In this document: piece after piece, positions 1 through 10,542 of the stretch
Numbering within the stretch: position 1 is the first letter of the stretch
Layout: every line of letters begins with the position of its first letter
Assembly (NCBI GenBank): GCA_965218045.1
Contig: CBDCJX010000017.1
Span: 1 to 64,000 of the forward strand
DNA: 64,000 nt
Direction: 5' to 3'
Origin: CAVRCA01 sp965218045
GTDB lineage: Bacteria > Pseudomonadota > Alphaproteobacteria > Acetobacterales > Acetobacteraceae
Notes under the pieces: generated by a model
Databases searched by the model: none
Told to the model about the DNA's origin: nothing
Seen by the model: only the letters and a program-made list of their open reading frames with translations
Position numbers and translations under genes: made by a program

Positions 1-1272
1 CCGCCACGCGCGGTAGCACTGGGTGCGCAAGCTCTCGATCGTGGTCGCGATCGTCGGCACGTCGCCCACATCGCGCACCGCCAGCAGCAACCAGAAATCC
101 GGTTGCCAGCCGAGCCGGCGCAACAGGTCGAGCTGGAGGTCCTGCTCGGCGCGTGGCACGCGGCGACGGATGCCGAAGGGCTGCTCCGCTCCGGACGGGC
201 GGCGGACGGTGAAGCTGAAGCAACGCGTATGCTCGTCGCCGTTGCGCGCCACCAGGGTCACGGCGGCCTCGTGCGTCCCCTCGGTCAGCAGGCGCGGCGG
301 GCAGCCGAAGGTGTAGCCGCTACGCACCACATCGGGCCAGGCGGGCAGCACGGCGGCCACATCCGGCCGGGGCGACCCGTAATGCGCCTCCCCGGCCGGC
401 CGCCCGTCAATCGACACGTGAACCCGGTCGACGCCGCTCCGCGCCAGCGCCCAGCCGCCGATCGAAAGCCGCGTCGACACCGGCTCCAGCACCACACCGT
501 CCGTGACGCGCGGCGTGTCCAGCTCCAGCCGGAACTCGTCCGAGCGACACGTTGGCGGCGCGGCGGCGATGATGCGGAGCTCGGGCGTCAGTTCGGTGCG
601 TTGATCCAGGCCGTTGCGGGCGACGATGCGGAGTTCTCGCGACCGCGGCCCGACCGCTACCCCCTCCCGCACGAAGCGGAACCCCGCCAGGCGCGCCAGC
701 GGGATATCTGGGAACCGCCGGCCGACATCCTCCCGCTCCAGCCCAAGCCGCGCCGTGCCCAGCTCGATGCCATCTAGCGCGATGGTCAGCGGACCAAGCC
801 CCACCGCGCACACCACCCAACCGCCGACCGCGAGCGTGCCGGCTTCCGACAACGTGGCCTCTTCGATATGCAAGTGGATGCGCTGGCGCTCATCGGTGTG
901 TGCCGCCGGTGCCGGATCGGAAACCGGCATCGGCACGAAGACCTCATGGGCGCTGCCGTCAGCCGCCAACGCCCGCACGGTGAGCCGCTCAGTTGCGAGC
1001 ACGGCGTCGTCGACCATCCCGGCAAAGCGAAAACCGGCGCGCCCCGCGTCTCGGAAGAGCGGATAGGCGCGCGCAACGTCGGCCCGTGGCAGGCCGGTTA
1101 TCGCCGCTCCGAGGACGTGTCCGGCGCTCAACAGATGCACGGCGACGACCGGTTGCTCGGCCACGATCCAACCGATGACCGCCAATTCACCGTCCGGCGC
1201 GAGCATCGCGTGCTCCACATGGAGGTGAATCAACGGGCTCGGGGCGACCGCGCTGATCGCCGGTTCGCCCAT
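1..1272 (-). CDS. Glycosyltransferase (family 2-like), 5' part, runs off the window
   Basis: An open frame of 424 codons runs from ATG at 1272 to base 1 without a stop, so the gene continues outside the window. The first ~350 residues contain three copies of a beta-rich unit (about residues 15-85, 133-205 and 247-325), each with a GW pair followed by a PRADV/EREDV/PRPDV-like segment. From about residue 378 a sequence like the start of a GT-A glycosyltransferase fold appears (QPDFWLLLAV, then PTIATTIESL). It begins 13 bp after the FkbH-like gene and is probably cotranscribed with it. The catalytic DXD part is not visible, so donor and acceptor are unknown. The transferase call is inferred from the short C-terminal stretch. 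Confidence 0.7.
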   Translation of the reverse strand, partial: MGEPAISAVAPSPLIHLHVEHAMLAPDGELAVIGWIVAEQPVVAVHLLSAGHVLGAAITGLPRADVARAYPLFRDAGRAGFRFAGMVDDAVLATERLTVRALAADGSAHEVFVPMPVSDPAPAAHTDERQRIHLHIEEATLSEAGTLAVGGWVVCAVGLGPLTIALDGIELGTARLGLEREDVGRRFPDIPLARLAGFRFVREGVAVGPRSRELRIVARNGLDQRTELTPELRIIAAAPPTCRSDEFRLELDTPRVTDGVVLEPVSTRLSIGGWALARSGVDRVHVSIDGRPAGEAHYGSPRPDVAAVLPAWPDVVRSGYTFGCPPRLLTEGTHEAAVTLVARNGDEHTRCFSFTVRRPSGAEQPFGIRRRVPRAEQDLQLDLLRRLGWQPDFWLLLAVRDVGDVPTIATTIESLRTQCYRAWR

Positions 1273-1285
1273 CGTCGCGGGCGCG

Positions 1286-3142
1286 TCAGTGCGCAGACGC
1301 ACTCTGGGCAGCAATATGCGTCTCGACATCGCCGCCCGCTTCGGCCGCGACGGCGCGCTCCCACAACTCGCCGTCACGCGCGCGTTCAAACCCGAGTTGC
1401 GAGTAGAGCCGCGCCACCACGCCGTTCTTCGCCGTCGGACGGTATTCGCCGACGAGCCGCGTCGCACCCCGCGCGCGGGCGATCTCAAGCAGGCCGCGCA
1501 GGATGAACTGCTCGGCGGTGCGCGAGAAAATCCGGCAGCTCATCAGCCAGCTGTCGATCCGCAATGCCGCGCCCTCTTGCACCGCGATCAGGGTGGCGGT
1601 GAGGCCATGGTCGCCGAACCGGTCGGACAGACGGAAGGCAAGGACCACGGCGTCGTCGCGCGCCAGGAAGTCGCGGATCGCATCCTCCGAGTAGCGTCGG
1701 GTGGTCAGGTTGAACTGGTTGGTCTTCTGCTCGAGCTGAGCCACGCGGGCGATGTCCGCCTCCGTCGGGCGGGTGAGCCGACCCACCATCTCGAGCCCGG
1801 CCAGATAGCCGCCGAGATCGGTCGCCTGCGTCGCGGCCGCCGCCGCTTGCGCCCGCGCGGTGTAGGCCTGGGCGCGGCCAAGATCCTCAGGCGTGAGATC
1901 GGCCATGTCGAACCAGTGCCCGGCGTCGAGGCACTCGATGAACCGAGCCGGATCGCCGCCGAGATCGACCGTCGCCACCTCGGGCAGCGCGGCGCGGATC
2001 AGCGCGCACTCCGCCGGGTTGTCGTCGGCGAAAACCAGCGCGTCGAGGCCGAGATTGAGCGTCTCGGCGACCCGCCGCAGCCCGCCCGCCTTGTCGGCCC
2101 AGGAACACTCGAAGGCGGCAAAATCCGTGCGTTTCAGCACCGACCCGGCATGTGCGAAACCGGTCTCGGCGATCTCGGGGGCGTTCTTGCTGCACGCCGC
2201 CAGCACCACGCCGCGCGCGCCAAGGGCCGCGACATACCGCTGCCAGTCGGCGAAAGCCTCGCCTTCGGGCGAGCCGGCGCCGAGCACCAGACCCTCGACC
2301 CCGTCATCGCCAATGACCCCGCCCCAAAGCGTATTGTCGAGATCGAGCACCAGCGCCTTCTTTGCGCGCGCGCTCGCCGCTCGCCAGGCACCGCGGAACG
2401 GCGCCAGATAGTCGGGCAACGCGCGCTGATCGAAGCCGAGCCGCGCGCTATACCAGTAGCCGCCGGCCGACCAGCGCCGGCTGCCCACGGAGGCGGCGAG
2501 AAGTTCGAGATCGACCCAATGCACCCGCCCGCGCCCGGCGCGCAGCAACCCCTCGTTCAGCGCACGCACCTGGCTGAACGGGGAGGCCGGTGCCAGACGT
2601 TCGGCGATGCCGGCGTACTGCTCCGCCGGCGGCACCAGCAGATGCTGCACGATACGGCAGCCGCGCGCGATCAGCGCGTCCCAGACGCGACCGAACCACG
2701 CCACGCGCGATTCCACCGCAACCTCGACCACCGCCGCCGGCGCCCCGATCGGCAGCGCGTCGACCAGCTCCCGCGCCTCGGGCGCGATCACCACCAGCTC
2801 GGGCGCGAAGACATGCAGCTCCGAAGCCGGATCGAGCGCCTGCTGCACATACGCCCCGAACGGCACCTGATGGACTAGCGGGAACACCCCCTCTTGCGCG
2901 ACGGCACAGGCCACCGCGCGGCTGAGATAGTCGATGGTCGCTCCACCCATGACCGCGATCCGCTGGCGTGGCACGCCGTCGTCAGGGGCCAGCAGATCGG
3001 CGACAGCCGCCAGGCGCTCGCCCGCCTGAACTATCTCCGCGAAGGTCAATGGCTTGGCCGCTTGCCGCCGACGCAGTTCGGCCAGCACGGCTCCCGGCGA
3101 GGCCGGCACATCAAGCATCTCCCCTCCCCCGACCAGCGGCAT
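1286..3142 (-). CDS. FkbH-like HAD-IIIC family protein
   Basis: The 618-residue protein has an N-terminal region of about 240 residues, a HAD-like domain with the nucleophile motif LDLDNTLWGGVIGDDG near residue 265, a conserved LVFADDNPAE segment, and a C-terminal acyltransferase-like part containing LEQKTNQFNLTTRRYS and GEYRPTAKN. This is the architecture of FkbH-like proteins. In polyketide pathways these load a three-carbon glyceryl unit on a carrier protein, and elsewhere they sit in surface-glycan clusters. The partner here is a glycosyltransferase 13 bp downstream, which favours a role in glycan decoration. No acyl-carrier protein is visible in the window. Family assignment is firm; the substrate is not known. 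Confidence 0.88.
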   Translation of the reverse strand: MPLVGGGEMLDVPASPGAVLAELRRRQAAKPLTFAEIVQAGERLAAVADLLAPDDGVPRQRIAVMGGATIDYLSRAVACAVAQEGVFPLVHQVPFGAYVQQALDPASELHVFAPELVVIAPEARELVDALPIGAPAAVVEVAVESRVAWFGRVWDALIARGCRIVQHLLVPPAEQYAGIAERLAPASPFSQVRALNEGLLRAGRGRVHWVDLELLAASVGSRRWSAGGYWYSARLGFDQRALPDYLAPFRGAWRAASARAKKALVLDLDNTLWGGVIGDDGVEGLVLGAGSPEGEAFADWQRYVAALGARGVVLAACSKNAPEIAETGFAHAGSVLKRTDFAAFECSWADKAGGLRRVAETLNLGLDALVFADDNPAECALIRAALPEVATVDLGGDPARFIECLDAGHWFDMADLTPEDLGRAQAYTARAQAAAAATQATDLGGYLAGLEMVGRLTRPTEADIARVAQLEQKTNQFNLTTRRYSEDAIRDFLARDDAVVLAFRLSDRFGDHGLTATLIAVQEGAALRIDSWLMSCRIFSRTAEQFILRGLLEIARARGATRLVGEYRPTAKNGVVARLYSQLGFERARDGELWERAVAAEAGGDVETHIAAQSASAH

Positions 3143-3302
3143 GGCGGCAATCGCGCTCGGGAGTTACCGCAGGGGCTTACCCTAGTTCAACCATTCGAAT
3201 GCAATTGCAGGTAGTATCGGACAGAGCGCGCCAGTTCATCCCGGCAATGGATCGTTTACCCGTTCTGTGCGTTCTTGCGCCGCCCCCGAAGGACCGCGCC
3301 GG

Positions 3303-5273
3303 ATGTCGGACCAGCCCCCACCCTCTCGCGCCCAAGTCGCCCCAGCGGAGATACCCGGCGTGAATGCCCTGCTGACCCTTGCCGTCGCAGTTGTCGTGAT
3401 CGCGGCGCTGTTCTTCGCCCGCGAGGTGCTGATCCCGGTCACCTTGGCGGTGCTGCTCAGCTTTGTGCTGGCACCGCTCGTCGAGCTGCTGCGCTCGATC
3501 CGCGTGCCGCGTCCACCAGCCGTGCTCATCGCCGTGATCGTGGCGATGGGCATCATTCTCGGGCTGGCCGGGCTGATCGGGCTGCAGATTGCCTCGCTCG
3601 CCGAGGAGCTGCCCCGCTACCAAGCGACGGTGGAGAACAAGATCCAGACCATCCAGCACGTCACGACCGACCGGCTGGCGGTGTTCATGCGGCAGTTCGG
3701 CCACTCGATCGAGCCGCCGGCGGAGCAGGGCGCGGCGGGGCAGCAGACCGCGGCGACGCCCGGCGGCAACGCCGCCTCGCCGCCGGTTCCGGTGGAGGTG
3801 CATCAACCCACGCCGTCGCAGCTCGACCTCGCCGAGCGTTATCTCGCCCCTGTGGTCAGCCCGCTCGCCACCCTGGCGATCGTTGTCATCGTCTCGATCT
3901 TCATCCTGCTGCAACAGGAGGACCTGCGTGACCGGATGATCCGACTGTTCGGATCGCGCGATCTGCATCGGACCACGACGGCGATGGACGACGCCGGCCG
4001 CCGGCTCAGCAAGTACTTCCTGTTCCAGCTCGGCCTCAACACCTTGTTCGGCTGCATCGTCGGCGTCGGCTTGTTCTTCATTGGCGTGCCGAGCGCCGTG
4101 GTGTGGGGCGTTCTCGCCACGCTGATGCGCTTCGTTCCCTATATCGGCTCACCGCTCGCCGCGGCGCTGCCGATCGCATTGGCCGCGGCGGTAGATCCCG
4201 GCTGGTCTACCCTGGTCTGGACCGCGGCCCTGTTCCTGGTGACCGAGCCGGTAATGGGGCAAGTGGTCGAGCCCATGCTGTACGGCCACAGCACCGGCCT
4301 GTCGCCGTTCTCGGTGGTGGTCGCCGCGATCTTCTGGACCTGGCTTTGGGGGCCGATCGGGCTGATCCTGTCCACCCCGCTCACCTTGTGTCTGGTGGTG
4401 CTCGGCCGTCATGTCGATCGGCTCGAATTTCTCGACGTGCTGCTCGGCGATCGGCCGGCGCTCACCCCGGTCGAGAGCTTCTACCAACGCATGCTGGCCG
4501 GCGACCCGGACGAGGCGATCGACTACGCTGAGCTGCTGCTGAAGGACCGGGCGCTGTCGTCCTATTACGACGAGGTGGCGGTCAAGGGCTTGCGACTGGC
4601 CGCGCACGACGTGGCACGCGGCGTCCTCGTGCCGGAGCAGGTCGAGCAGATCAAGACGGCGATGGCCAGCCTGATCGAGGACCTCGACGACCACGACGAC
4701 GTCGATCCGGCGCCGGAGGAGAGCGATGACGGCCCGGCCGCGGCACCACTGGCCGAGCGCACGCTGCCGCATGAGCCCGCGCCGAAGGCGACTGCCGCTT
4801 CAAGCGAGACGTTGGCGCCGGGATGGCAGGGGCCGGCGCCAATCCTGTGCGTCGCCGGCCGCGGCCCGCTCGACGAGACCGCGGCGCAGATGCTCGCCCA
4901 ATTGCTCGGCAAGCATGGGCTCGGCGCACGCGCGGAGCCGTTCGCGGTGTTCTCGCGCCGCGGCATAGGCGCACTCGACGTGACCGGCGTGGCGATGGTG
5001 TGCATCTGCTACGTCGAACTGTCGGGCACGCCTTCGCACCTGCGCTACTTGCTGCGCCGGGTGCGGCAGCGGCTGCCGAACGCGTCGATCCTGGTCGGGC
5101 TCTGGCCATCGGACGAACTGGCGTTGCGCGACGAGCGGGTCCGCGCCGCCGTCGGCGCGGACTACTACGCAAGCTCGCTCCGCGATGCGGTCACCGCCTG
5201 CGTCGAGGCCGCCGACTGTGCCCGCGAGACGTCTGCCACAGAGGCGGCGAAGGCAGAGGCCGAGGCGGCCTGA
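3303..5273 (+). CDS. AI-2E family transporter with C-terminal Rossmann-like extension
   Basis: This inner-membrane protein of 656 residues has an N-terminal pair of hydrophobic segments, a polar loop, and the conserved membrane block with LMRFVPYIGSPLAAALP and FWTWLWGPIGLILSTP typical of the AI-2E/PerM family. After about residue 400 it carries a long cytoplasmic extension. An acidic linker is followed by an alpha/beta segment starting ILCVAGRGPLDETAAQMLAQ that resembles a cobalamin-binding-like fold. I chose ATG 3303 because GAAGGA lies 9 nt upstream; an in-frame GTG at 3267 is possible. Family members export autoinducer-2 or act as Na+/H+ antiporters, so the transported species is not established here. 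Confidence 0.88.
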   Translation: MSDQPPPSRAQVAPAEIPGVNALLTLAVAVVVIAALFFAREVLIPVTLAVLLSFVLAPLVELLRSIRVPRPPAVLIAVIVAMGIILGLAGLIGLQIASLAEELPRYQATVENKIQTIQHVTTDRLAVFMRQFGHSIEPPAEQGAAGQQTAATPGGNAASPPVPVEVHQPTPSQLDLAERYLAPVVSPLATLAIVVIVSIFILLQQEDLRDRMIRLFGSRDLHRTTTAMDDAGRRLSKYFLFQLGLNTLFGCIVGVGLFFIGVPSAVVWGVLATLMRFVPYIGSPLAAALPIALAAAVDPGWSTLVWTAALFLVTEPVMGQVVEPMLYGHSTGLSPFSVVVAAIFWTWLWGPIGLILSTPLTLCLVVLGRHVDRLEFLDVLLGDRPALTPVESFYQRMLAGDPDEAIDYAELLLKDRALSSYYDEVAVKGLRLAAHDVARGVLVPEQVEQIKTAMASLIEDLDDHDDVDPAPEESDDGPAAAPLAERTLPHEPAPKATAASSETLAPGWQGPAPILCVAGRGPLDETAAQMLAQLLGKHGLGARAEPFAVFSRRGIGALDVTGVAMVCICYVELSGTPSHLRYLLRRVRQRLPNASILVGLWPSDELALRDERVRAAVGADYYASSLRDAVTACVEAADCARETSATEAAKAEAEAA

Positions 5274-5276
5274 TCC

Positions 5277-6308
5277 CTAGGCCGCCTTGCGGGCCAGCAG
5301 CCCCTGGGCGACCAGGGTCTCGGCGATCTGCACGGCGTTCAGCGCCGCCCCTTTACGCAGATTGTCGGCGACGCACCAGAAGGCCAGGCCGTTGGCGACC
5401 GTCGGGTCCTTGCGCAACCGGCTGATATAGACCGCGTCCTCACCGGCGCACTCGGCCGGCGTGAGATAGCCGCCGTCCTCGCGCTGGTCCATCACCGTCA
5501 CCCCGGCCGCGTCGCGCAACAGGGCACGGGCCTCGCCGACCGTCACCGGCTGGTCGAACTCGACATGCACCGCCTCGGCGTGACCGATGAACACCGGCAC
5601 CCGGACGCAGGTGGCGATCACCTGGATCTCCGGATCAAGGATCTTTCGGGTCTCGACCGCCATCTTCCACTCCTCCTTGGTCGACCCGTCCTCCATGAAC
5701 TTGTCGATATGGGGGATGCAGTTGAAGGCGATCTCCTTGGTGAACTGCTCCGGCTTGACCGGATCGTGCACGAAGGCGGCCTTGGTCTGGTTGAACAGCT
5801 CGTCCATCCCTTCCTTGCCGGCGCCCGACACCGACTGATAAGTCGAGACCACCACCCGGCGGACCTTGAACCGGTCGTGCAGCGGCTTTAGCGCCACCAC
5901 CATCTGGATGGTGCTGCAATTTGGGTTGGCGATGATGTTGCGGCGGGCGAACCTGCCGAGCGCCTGCGGATTGACCTCGGGCACCACCAGCGGAACATCG
6001 GGCTCCATGCGGAACTGGCTGGTGTTGTCGATCACCACGCAGCCGGCGGCGGCCGCGCGCGGCGCATGCGTGGCCGAGATCGCGGCGCCGGGGCTGAACA
6101 GGCCGATGTCCCAGCCGCTGAAATCGAAGCTGTCGAGGCTTCTCACCCGCAGCACCGCCTTCTCGCCGAACGACACCTCGGCCCCGGCGGAGCGCCCGGA
6201 GGCGATCGCCGCCACCTCCTTAACCGGGAAGTTGCGCTCGGCGAGGGTTTTCAGGATCTCGCGCCCCACCGCTCCGGTGGCGCCGACGACCGCGACCCTG
6301 TAGCTCAT
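5277..6308 (-). CDS. asd: Aspartate-semialdehyde dehydrogenase
   Basis: The enzyme reduces aspartyl-phosphate to aspartate semialdehyde with NADPH, the branch step for lysine/diaminopimelate, threonine and methionine synthesis. The 343-residue protein has the nucleotide-binding GATGAVG at residues 9-15, the catalytic Cys131 in NPNCST, and the SGAGKEG segment near 161-167, all as in the family. The length is normal. It stands alone and converges on the AI-2E gene with a gap of only 3 bp. The start ATG at 6308 fits the family N-terminus (SYRVAVVGATG). Confidence 0.96.
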   Translation of the reverse strand: MSYRVAVVGATGAVGREILKTLAERNFPVKEVAAIASGRSAGAEVSFGEKAVLRVRSLDSFDFSGWDIGLFSPGAAISATHAPRAAAAGCVVIDNTSQFRMEPDVPLVVPEVNPQALGRFARRNIIANPNCSTIQMVVALKPLHDRFKVRRVVVSTYQSVSGAGKEGMDELFNQTKAAFVHDPVKPEQFTKEIAFNCIPHIDKFMEDGSTKEEWKMAVETRKILDPEIQVIATCVRVPVFIGHAEAVHVEFDQPVTVGEARALLRDAAGVTVMDQREDGGYLTPAECAGEDAVYISRLRKDPTVANGLAFWCVADNLRKGAALNAVQIAETLVAQGLLARKAA

Positions 6309-6375
6309 GCTGCGCTCCTGCCCGCTGCGAACCCGGACAGCTAACGTCGCGGTCGCCGCTGGGCAAGAAAATCCG

Positions 6376-6431
6376 CCACACGGCTGCCGTGCGCCGGCCC
6401 ATTTCGCCCGCCGTGCGGGTCAGCCGTGTGG
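6376..6431. terminator. Intergenic inverted repeat between asd and the LLM gene
   Basis: CCACACGGCTG at 6376-6386 pairs perfectly with CAGCCGTGTGG at 6421-6431 across a loop of about 34 nt that can itself fold. It lies 25 bp beyond the stop of the LLM oxidoreductase gene (minus strand) and upstream of asd. It may end transcription of the LLM gene. There is no T tract, so factor-independent termination is uncertain. Confidence 0.4.
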
Positions 6432-6455
6432 AGGCTAGCGATGGAGCCGGGCGGC

Positions 6456-7301
6456 CTAGCCATTCACTTGCCGCATCAGCTTGGTCCAGCGCTCGATTGC
6501 CGGCATCACCGCGTCGGTTTTTTCCGGGCGGAAGGTGGTGACCACCCGGGAGATGCCGAGATCGGCGAACCGCTTGATCGCGTCGGCGTCGTCCGGAGCG
6601 CCCCAGGCGGTGAGCTCGATCGAGGACGGATCGCGACCGGCCTCCTGCGCCATCTTCTTGAACTCGGGAAGCACGTTGGGCAGGTCGTTGCGCCCGACCA
6701 GCGGGATCCAGCCGTCGCCGTAGCGGATCGCGCGCCGCGCCGCGTGCGGCCAGGCGCCGCCGACGATCACCGGCGGGTGCGGCTTCTGCACCGGTTTCGG
6801 CCAGGCCATCATCGGATCGAAGTTGACGAACTCGCCGTGATACTCCGCCTTCGTCTTGGTCCAGATCTCCTTCATGGCCTCGACCGATTCGCGCATCCGC
6901 TTGAAGCGCGAGGGGTACACGGTGCCGTGGTTCTCCATCTCGTCCTGGTTCCAGCCGCCACCGACGCCGAACAGGAACCGCCCGTTCGACACCTGGTCGA
7001 TCGAGGCGACCAGCTTGGCGGTCTGGATCACGTCGCGCTGCTGCACCAGCAGCACCCCGGTGCCGAGCTTCAGCGACTTGGTCGCCGCCCCCGCCGCCGT
7101 GAGGGTCACGAACGGGTCCATCGCGTCGTAGTATTCTTTCGGCAGATCCCCGCCGCCGGGATAGGGCGTCTTGCGCGAGACCGGAATGTGCGAGTGCTCA
7201 GGCGCCCAAACCGATTCAAAGCCGCGTTCCTCGAGGGCTTGCGCCAGCTCCGCCGCACTCATCGAGTAGTCGGTGAAGAACATCGCTCCGCCGAACTTCA
7301 T
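6456..7301 (-). CDS. LLM-class (luciferase-like) F420/FMN-dependent oxidoreductase
   Basis: The 281-residue protein starts MKFGGAMFFTDYSM and shows features of bacterial luciferase-like TIM barrels: WAPEHSHIPVS near the first loop, LKLGTGVLLVQQRDV, FLFGVGGGWNQDEMENHG, and PVIVGGAWPHAARRA. It resembles the TIGR03619-type group usually annotated as F420-dependent. The ATG at 7301 follows GGGGAGAC and is preferred to a longer frame reaching 7592, whose extra N-terminus has no family character. The substrate is unknown. No F420 biosynthesis gene is in the window, so FMN as cofactor is equally possible. Confidence 0.85.
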   Translation of the reverse strand: MKFGGAMFFTDYSMSAAELAQALEERGFESVWAPEHSHIPVSRKTPYPGGGDLPKEYYDAMDPFVTLTAAGAATKSLKLGTGVLLVQQRDVIQTAKLVASIDQVSNGRFLFGVGGGWNQDEMENHGTVYPSRFKRMRESVEAMKEIWTKTKAEYHGEFVNFDPMMAWPKPVQKPHPPVIVGGAWPHAARRAIRYGDGWIPLVGRNDLPNVLPEFKKMAQEAGRDPSSIELTAWGAPDDADAIKRFADLGISRVVTTFRPEKTDAVMPAIERWTKLMRQVNG

Positions 7302-7527
7302 GACCTGTCTCCCCTTGTCCCTCTCGTTCTCCGATCCTACCCGGCCTGCCCTGCCGGGGCCATGGGCCCGCCGAGTGCGACACTGCCCGGCCAGACCATC
7401 CCTCGGGGTTCTGCCCTGTCGTGTCCGGCTGCGGCGCAATAGGCGGGATAAATGTGACACAATGCCTTTGACAGCAGGCGAAGGGCCGCCGAACCCACTT
7501 ACGTGCTTTATCGGTAAATGAAGCCCG
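7302..7527. other. Intergenic stretch bordering foreign-looking DNA
   Basis: No convincing coding sequence was found here. Base composition shifts from GC-rich near 7302-7440 to visibly more A/T-rich from about 7440, which continues through the next small gene to about 8290. It probably contains the LLM gene promoter and the left edge of an acquired segment. Confidence 0.35.
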
Positions 7528-8070
7528 TCAGCCACGACCAATGCGGCTCTTAAAAAGAGCCCACGGGCTGACCCCGCAGATCGCCCATGCAAGCAATGCC
7601 AACAGCAAGATTGGTGCCCCCGTTCTTATAGCCTGAACTGTAACGGCGATGGCGGTTGAAACGCCCTTCAAATCCTCGGCCCCCAGAGTAATACGAACTA
7701 CCTTATGAGCTAATGCACGCCGGGGAGCCGTCCTCTGCCATTCTCCTTTCGTCTGAATTAAGATATCGCTTGGAAGAGAAGCAAGTAGCGCAAAAAACCA
7801 GAACAACACAAAATTCAAATACATCAGCTGCATTGTCATCTTGAGAGCTTCAGACTGCTCTATCGTTTCCTTTACGATTGCAACAAGCGCTGCTCCCTCG
7901 AACGCACCGACTAACATGCCTCGTAGCATGGCCCGAATTTGGCCACGACTGCCGAGGCACATGCCGATCGAACAGCCTGCTAGACAAGCGGGTACGGTCA
8001 GCCCCAAAACTACAGTGTGAAAAGCCACGCGGCCGTGCTCGTTGAACCACACTGTGGAAAGGAAGATCAC
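7528..8070 (-). CDS. Hypothetical membrane protein
   Basis: This 180-residue protein is not recognised. Hydrophobic stretches occur near residues 15-35 (VVLGLTVPACLAGCSIGMCL), 50-65, 83-102 (LNFVLFWFFALLASLPSDIL) and 150-170 (APILLLALLAWAICG), so three or four membrane segments are likely. Its codons and base composition look lower in GC than all neighbours, which suggests recent acquisition. It lies just past the truncated Fic gene on the same strand, with no gene between. No domain could be named, and the frame could be shorter than shown. Confidence 0.5.
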   Translation of the reverse strand: MIFLSTVWFNEHGRVAFHTVVLGLTVPACLAGCSIGMCLGSRGQIRAMLRGMLVGAFEGAALVAIVKETIEQSEALKMTMQLMYLNFVLFWFFALLASLPSDILIQTKGEWQRTAPRRALAHKVVRITLGAEDLKGVSTAIAVTVQAIRTGAPILLLALLAWAICGVSPWALFKSRIGRG

Positions 8071-8291
8071 ACAAGGAAGAACAATGGTCGCATCAAACGG
8101 GTCTCCTGCTGCTCGCTGCGCGACAAAAACCGAGCCAATCGCCCGCTTACGCCCGTCCGGAATTGCAGTTCCGAACCATCGTTCTGCCCAATCACCTATC
8201 GCTTCTCACAGGACTGCTTTTTTCCGAAATCATGCGCGGGCTCGTTGCCATCGCGGCAGGCTGGTGTCGAGGTTTGCGCGGAAAGCGCCTC

Positions 8292-8873
8292 TTAGCCGCT
8301 CCGGATCAGGATGAGGTTCATCAGAAGCCGGGCAGTTCGGCCGTTGCTGTCATTGAACGGGTGGATGCTGACAAGCTGGCGATGCGCGGCGAACGCCGTC
8401 TCCGGCGTCGCAGGTGCGGCGCCGAGCCACTTCGTGAAATCGCCCATCAGGGCGGCTATTTCCGCTGAGGACGGGAAGAAGTGGCGTCCGCTGCCACTGT
8501 CGGTCTGAACGTAGCGGACCTGATTGGCATACTGGCCGCCGTTCTCCGGATCGGAGCGCAGCACCACGAGGCGATGCAGGTTCCGCACATCAAGCTCGGT
8601 AAGCGGGACCGTCTCGCGCGCGACCTCCCGCACGTATCGCAGTGCCCCGAAGTGATCGACGGCTTCGAGGTGATCCTTGAGCGGCTTGCCGCCGATGGCG
8701 ATGCCCTTTTCGACAACAAGCATCGTTTCGACGGCGGTGAGAGTGTTCCCCTCGATCGCGTTCGACGCATAGGTGAGTTGGAGGTCTTGCGTGTGCTCGA
8801 AGCTGCGCAGACCTCCGGGCACGCGGGCGCGCTGCCGATCGAGCTCGGCTTTTGTCTCGGCGATCCTCCTCAT
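8292..8873 (-). CDS. Fic-family AMP-transferase-like protein, C-terminally truncated
   Basis: The protein carries the Fic catalytic motif HPFNDSNGRTARLLMN and, near the N-terminus, YASNAIEGNT, the S-x-x-x-E-G inhibitory helix motif of auto-inhibited Fic proteins. Fic enzymes usually move AMP from ATP to target proteins. The reading frame ends two residues after LILIRSG, where relatives continue with the GGYPP segment and a C-terminal helical or winged-helix part of roughly 100 residues, so the gene appears cut at 3'. The low-GC patch starts right beyond the stop. I use ATG 8873 (MRRIAETKAELD), which matches family N-termini; the frame stays open to 8984. Activity is doubtful but the catalytic loop is complete, with Asn-Asp-Ser in place of the common Val-Asp-Gly. 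Confidence 0.75.
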   Translation of the reverse strand: MRRIAETKAELDRQRARVPGGLRSFEHTQDLQLTYASNAIEGNTLTAVETMLVVEKGIAIGGKPLKDHLEAVDHFGALRYVREVARETVPLTELDVRNLHRLVVLRSDPENGGQYANQVRYVQTDSGSGRHFFPSSAEIAALMGDFTKWLGAAPATPETAFAAHRQLVSIHPFNDSNGRTARLLMNLILIRSG

Positions 8874-9013
8874 CAGGTCGGCCAAGTTAGCGCCCGCTAC
8901 CAAGCGGGCTTGAATAGCAAGAAAAGCCCGCGCCGGAATGCTATCATCGCTTCCCTGGCGATTATCCTCGGGATGCGGTTCCATCCGCGCCGAACCGGCG
9001 ATGGGAGAAAGAC

Positions 9014-10510
<1,497 letters not shown>

Positions 10511-10542
10511 GCCGAGGGTCGGCTCCGCTCCGGCCGCGTGGG

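Noticed and set aside
1289..2878. 529-codon plus-strand frame
   Set aside because: Shadow of the FkbH-like gene on the other strand; composition is Arg/Gly-rich without domains.
6456..7592. Longer start for the LLM oxidoreductase at 7592
   Set aside because: The extra 97 residues are Arg/Gly-rich and unlike the family; ATG 7301 has a ribosome-binding site and a family-like N-terminus.
8071..8291. Small plus-strand frames of 90-100 codons (8017-8468)
   Set aside because: They overlap each other and the Fic gene in different frames and show no ribosome-binding site or domain.
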